Shown: one piece after another, positions 14,026 through 15,657 of the stretch
Layout of the letters: the number at the start of each line of letters is the position of its first letter
Position numbering within the stretch: the first letter of the stretch is position 1
Notes under the pieces: model-generated
Told to the model about the DNA's origin: nothing
The model's database searches: none
What the model saw: only the letters and a program-made list of their open reading frames with translations
Translations under genes and position numbers: made by a program
Assembly (NCBI GenBank): GCA_030670165.1
Contig: DAOVCF010000022.1
Coordinates: forward strand, 1-15,657
From: Candidatus Stahliibacteriota bacterium
Lineage (GTDB): Bacteria; Hydrothermota; Tepidihabitantia; B3-TA06
Direction of reading: 5' to 3'
DNA length: 15,657 bases

Positions 14026-14887
14026 TCGAGCTGCAGTCATAGGCTCCTTCGACGGGGTGCATAAAGGGCACGCAGTACTTATCAAGGCCCTGCTGAAAGA
14101 AGCGAAGGCAAGGGACCTTCAGACGATAGCCGTAACCTTTGATCCACCGCCATCACTCTACTTCAACCCCAACTTTAACTTTCTCCTCTCTACAAGGGAA
14201 GAGAAAGCCGAGCTTCTTCGCTCACACGGGATAAGCGAGGTGATATTCCTTGATTTCACCAAGGTCGTGGATGAAGAACCGCAGGTTTTTATCAACAAGG
14301 AGCTTCTGCTGCGCCGGATAAGATTCGTGGTGGTTGGTGAGGAGTTTCGCTTCGGTTACAAGCGCCGCGGGGATATAGAGACGCTTAAGAAAGCAGCGGG
14401 GATAGAGGTCATGACCTTGCCCAAGAAACGCATGGAGGCGGAGCCGATCAGCGCCACACGGATAAGGGAGCTTCTGCTTCTGGGGTACATCCGCCGCACC
14501 AACGCTTTGCTGGGCTACGAGTATCGGCTTAAGGGACGGACATCCAAAGGACTGGGCAGGGCGGGTGCACTACTAGATACCCCGACAGTGAACCTAAAAC
14601 CTGGTGATCCCCACAAGCTGGTACCCCCTGACGGTATCTATGCGGTGAGATTCGGGACCCAGCACGGTCCCGGTGTCTGCTACATCGGCTCAAGCCCGAC
14701 ATTCGGCGATTCAGCGCACAAGATCGAGGTTCACCTGCTGGAAGGTCCTCCAGAAGAGGGTACGGCACCCATTGTTCACTTCGTTGAAAGGCTGCGTCCT
14801 GATATGAGGTTTGATTCCATGGAATCACTCCGAAAGCAGGTCAAAAAGGACGTAGCTCAGGCAAGGAGGGTGTTATCGCAAAAATAG
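14006..14887 (+). CDS. ribF: Bifunctional riboflavin kinase / FAD synthetase RibF
   Basis: This enzyme phosphorylates riboflavin to FMN and adenylates FMN to FAD. The N-terminal adenylyltransferase has GSFDGVHKGH (the HxGH-type nucleotide site), FTKVVDEEPQVFI, VVVGEEFRFGYKRRGD and ISATRIRELLLLG. The C-terminal kinase domain starts near GYEYRLKGRTSKGLGR and keeps PTVNL (PTxN) and IEVHLLE, but the usual GfPTaN is LDTPTVN. The start is uncertain. The frame reaches back to GTG 13958. ATG 14006 gives MEKALADRAAVIGSFDG but has no ribosome site. TTG 14018 has GGAGAAA upstream. ATG 13970 keeps more of the segment that precedes GxFDGVH in homologs. I list ATG 14006 as a compromise. It overlaps the end of truB. 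Confidence 0.93.
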   Translation: MEKALADRAAVIGSFDGVHKGHAVLIKALLKEAKARDLQTIAVTFDPPPSLYFNPNFNFLLSTREEKAELLRSHGISEVIFLDFTKVVDEEPQVFINKELLLRRIRFVVVGEEFRFGYKRRGDIETLKKAAGIEVMTLPKKRMEAEPISATRIRELLLLGYIRRTNALLGYEYRLKGRTSKGLGRAGALLDTPTVNLKPGDPHKLVPPDGIYAVRFGTQHGPGVCYIGSSPTFGDSAHKIEVHLLEGPPEEGTAPIVHFVERLRPDMRFDSMESLRKQVKKDVAQARRVLSQK

Positions 14888-15657
14888 ATACAAAGACGTT
14901 CTTCAAGCTGTTCAGTAACCGCAACTTTGCGCTTTTTGCTACGGCCAACATGATCTCCCAGATCGGCGATCGCTTCACCCAGATGGCGTTCATCGAGCTT
15001 CTGGGTGTAGAGTTCTTTGGCAGCTTCGCAGCCTTCGGCGGCGTCGCGGTAATCTTTACGCTTCCCTCGATCGTACTCGGCCCCATAGCCGGGCCGTTCA
15101 TTGACTCCTGGCGAAAGAAACGCGTGCTTCTGGTCGGTGATGCGGTGCGTACCCTGCTTATCATCTCCCTGCCTTTCGTCTACCTTCTCTCAGGCCACCT
15201 TATCTTTATGCTTGGGGTGGCATTGGTAGTCTACATCTTCGGCTTCTTTTTTTCTGCAGCCCGCCTTGCAATCGTGCCCCTGATTGTAGATAAGAAAGAA
15301 CTCATGCAGGCCAACTCCGCGAACCTAACCCTCTTACGCGCCGCCACCGGAATCGGAACCTTCGCAGGAGGATTTTTAGTGGCCTGGATTGGCTGGCGCC
15401 TGGGCTTTGTTGTAGATGCAATAACCTACGTGATCTCGTTTGTGCTCATACTCTTTATAAAGGTGGACGAAAAACCCATTATCATACATGCGAGAGATAG
15501 CGTGACAGAGACAGGTAAGAGGGTTTCGGGCTACCTGAAAGAGATTAAGGAAGGCATCCGCCTCATGACCCAAACCCGCATGATGCGGTTCGTTATGCTT
15601 TCGATAGTGGCGCTCTTCTTCGTGTCGGGCGTGGCGTTCACGGTCATCGTCCCGACC
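14875..15657 (+). CDS. MFS transporter, N-terminal part (gene runs off window; no standard start codon)
   Basis: The frame is open to the window end and encodes a major facilitator protein. FFKLFSNRNFALFATANMISQIGDRFTQMA is a typical cytoplasmic N-terminus plus helix 1 of the drug-efflux/MFS_3 type, shown here in the order it appears. The loop 2-3 motif A is visible as GPIAGPFIDSWRKKRVL, and six or so hydrophobic helices follow. The first ATG (14950) lies inside helix 1 and would remove the conserved start. Upstream to the nearest stop at 14812 there is no ATG, GTG or TTG. AGGAGGG (14864-14870) is 4 bases before ATC (14875) and 13 before ATA (14884), so a rare start codon is the simplest reading. 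The substrate is unknown. It follows ribF as the last visible operon gene. Confidence 0.82.
   Translation, partial: MAKIDTKTFFKLFSNRNFALFATANMISQIGDRFTQMAFIELLGVEFFGSFAAFGGVAVIFTLPSIVLGPIAGPFIDSWRKKRVLLVGDAVRTLLIISLPFVYLLSGHLIFMLGVALVVYIFGFFFSAARLAIVPLIVDKKELMQANSANLTLLRAATGIGTFAGGFLVAWIGWRLGFVVDAITYVISFVLILFIKVDEKPIIIHARDSVTETGKRVSGYLKEIKEGIRLMTQTRMMRFVMLSIVALFFVSGVAFTVIVPT

Noticed and set aside
1..15657. tRNA or rRNA genes, CRISPR arrays, insertion sequences and prophage parts
   Set aside because: I saw no cloverleaf candidates, regularly spaced repeats, transposase motifs or flanking inverted repeats anywhere in the window.

Overview
The window is bacterial chromosomal DNA of moderate GC with densely packed genes. 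It carries a translation/ribosome-maturation operon in an order common to many bacteria (proS-rimP-nusA-infB-ylxP-rbfA-nrnA-truB-ribF). The ferredoxin is of the Thermotoga-type single-cluster class. The organism cannot be named from this sequence. Unusual residues in NusA and IF2, a two-GGDEF/TPR protein and promoters without Shine-Dalgarno (SD) leaders suggest a poorly characterised lineage, possibly a candidate phylum; that is inference only.

Layout. Positions 2-874 hold the 3' part of a DUF2079-type membrane protein gene. Convergent to it on the minus strand is a two-gene unit: a 762-residue GGDEF/TPR signalling protein (3627-1339) followed after 3 bases by a YjbQ-family protein (1335-913). 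A divergent promoter region (3628-3758) separates this unit from a small ferredoxin gene (3759-3944) with its own consensus promoter and terminator. The spacer 3945-4195 has no credible protein gene. On its minus strand it holds a perfect TTGACA-16-TATAAT promoter, a stretch with two CCTCCT (anti-SD) motifs and a GC-rich hairpin, which together look like a short small-RNA gene of about 50 nt. Next, on the minus strand, is an O-antigen ligase/polymerase-like membrane protein gene (to 4196). A second divergent promoter region (5600-5765) precedes the rightward operon.

The operon from 5766 to the window end is tightly coupled, mostly with overlapping start and stop codons: prolyl-tRNA synthetase, RimP (30S maturation), NusA (transcription elongation/antitermination), IF2, a DUF503 protein, RbfA (30S maturation), a DHH phosphoesterase of the NrnA type, TruB (tRNA pseudouridine 55), RibF (FMN/FAD synthesis) and the start of an MFS transporter gene that runs off the window. 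The set couples tRNA charging, ribosome assembly, initiation and RNA processing.

Most interesting points: (1) the candidate anti-SD small RNA at about 4057-4007; (2) apparently leaderless transcription of proS, and possibly of the GGDEF gene, with the -10 box only 5-6 bases before the start codon; (3) an MFS gene with no ATG/GTG/TTG start, placed behind a strong SD and an A-run just before the ribF stop; (4) altered signature residues in NusA KH domains, IF2 G motifs and the NrnA metal site; (5) the architecture of the GGDEF protein, with one intact and one degenerate cyclase domain.
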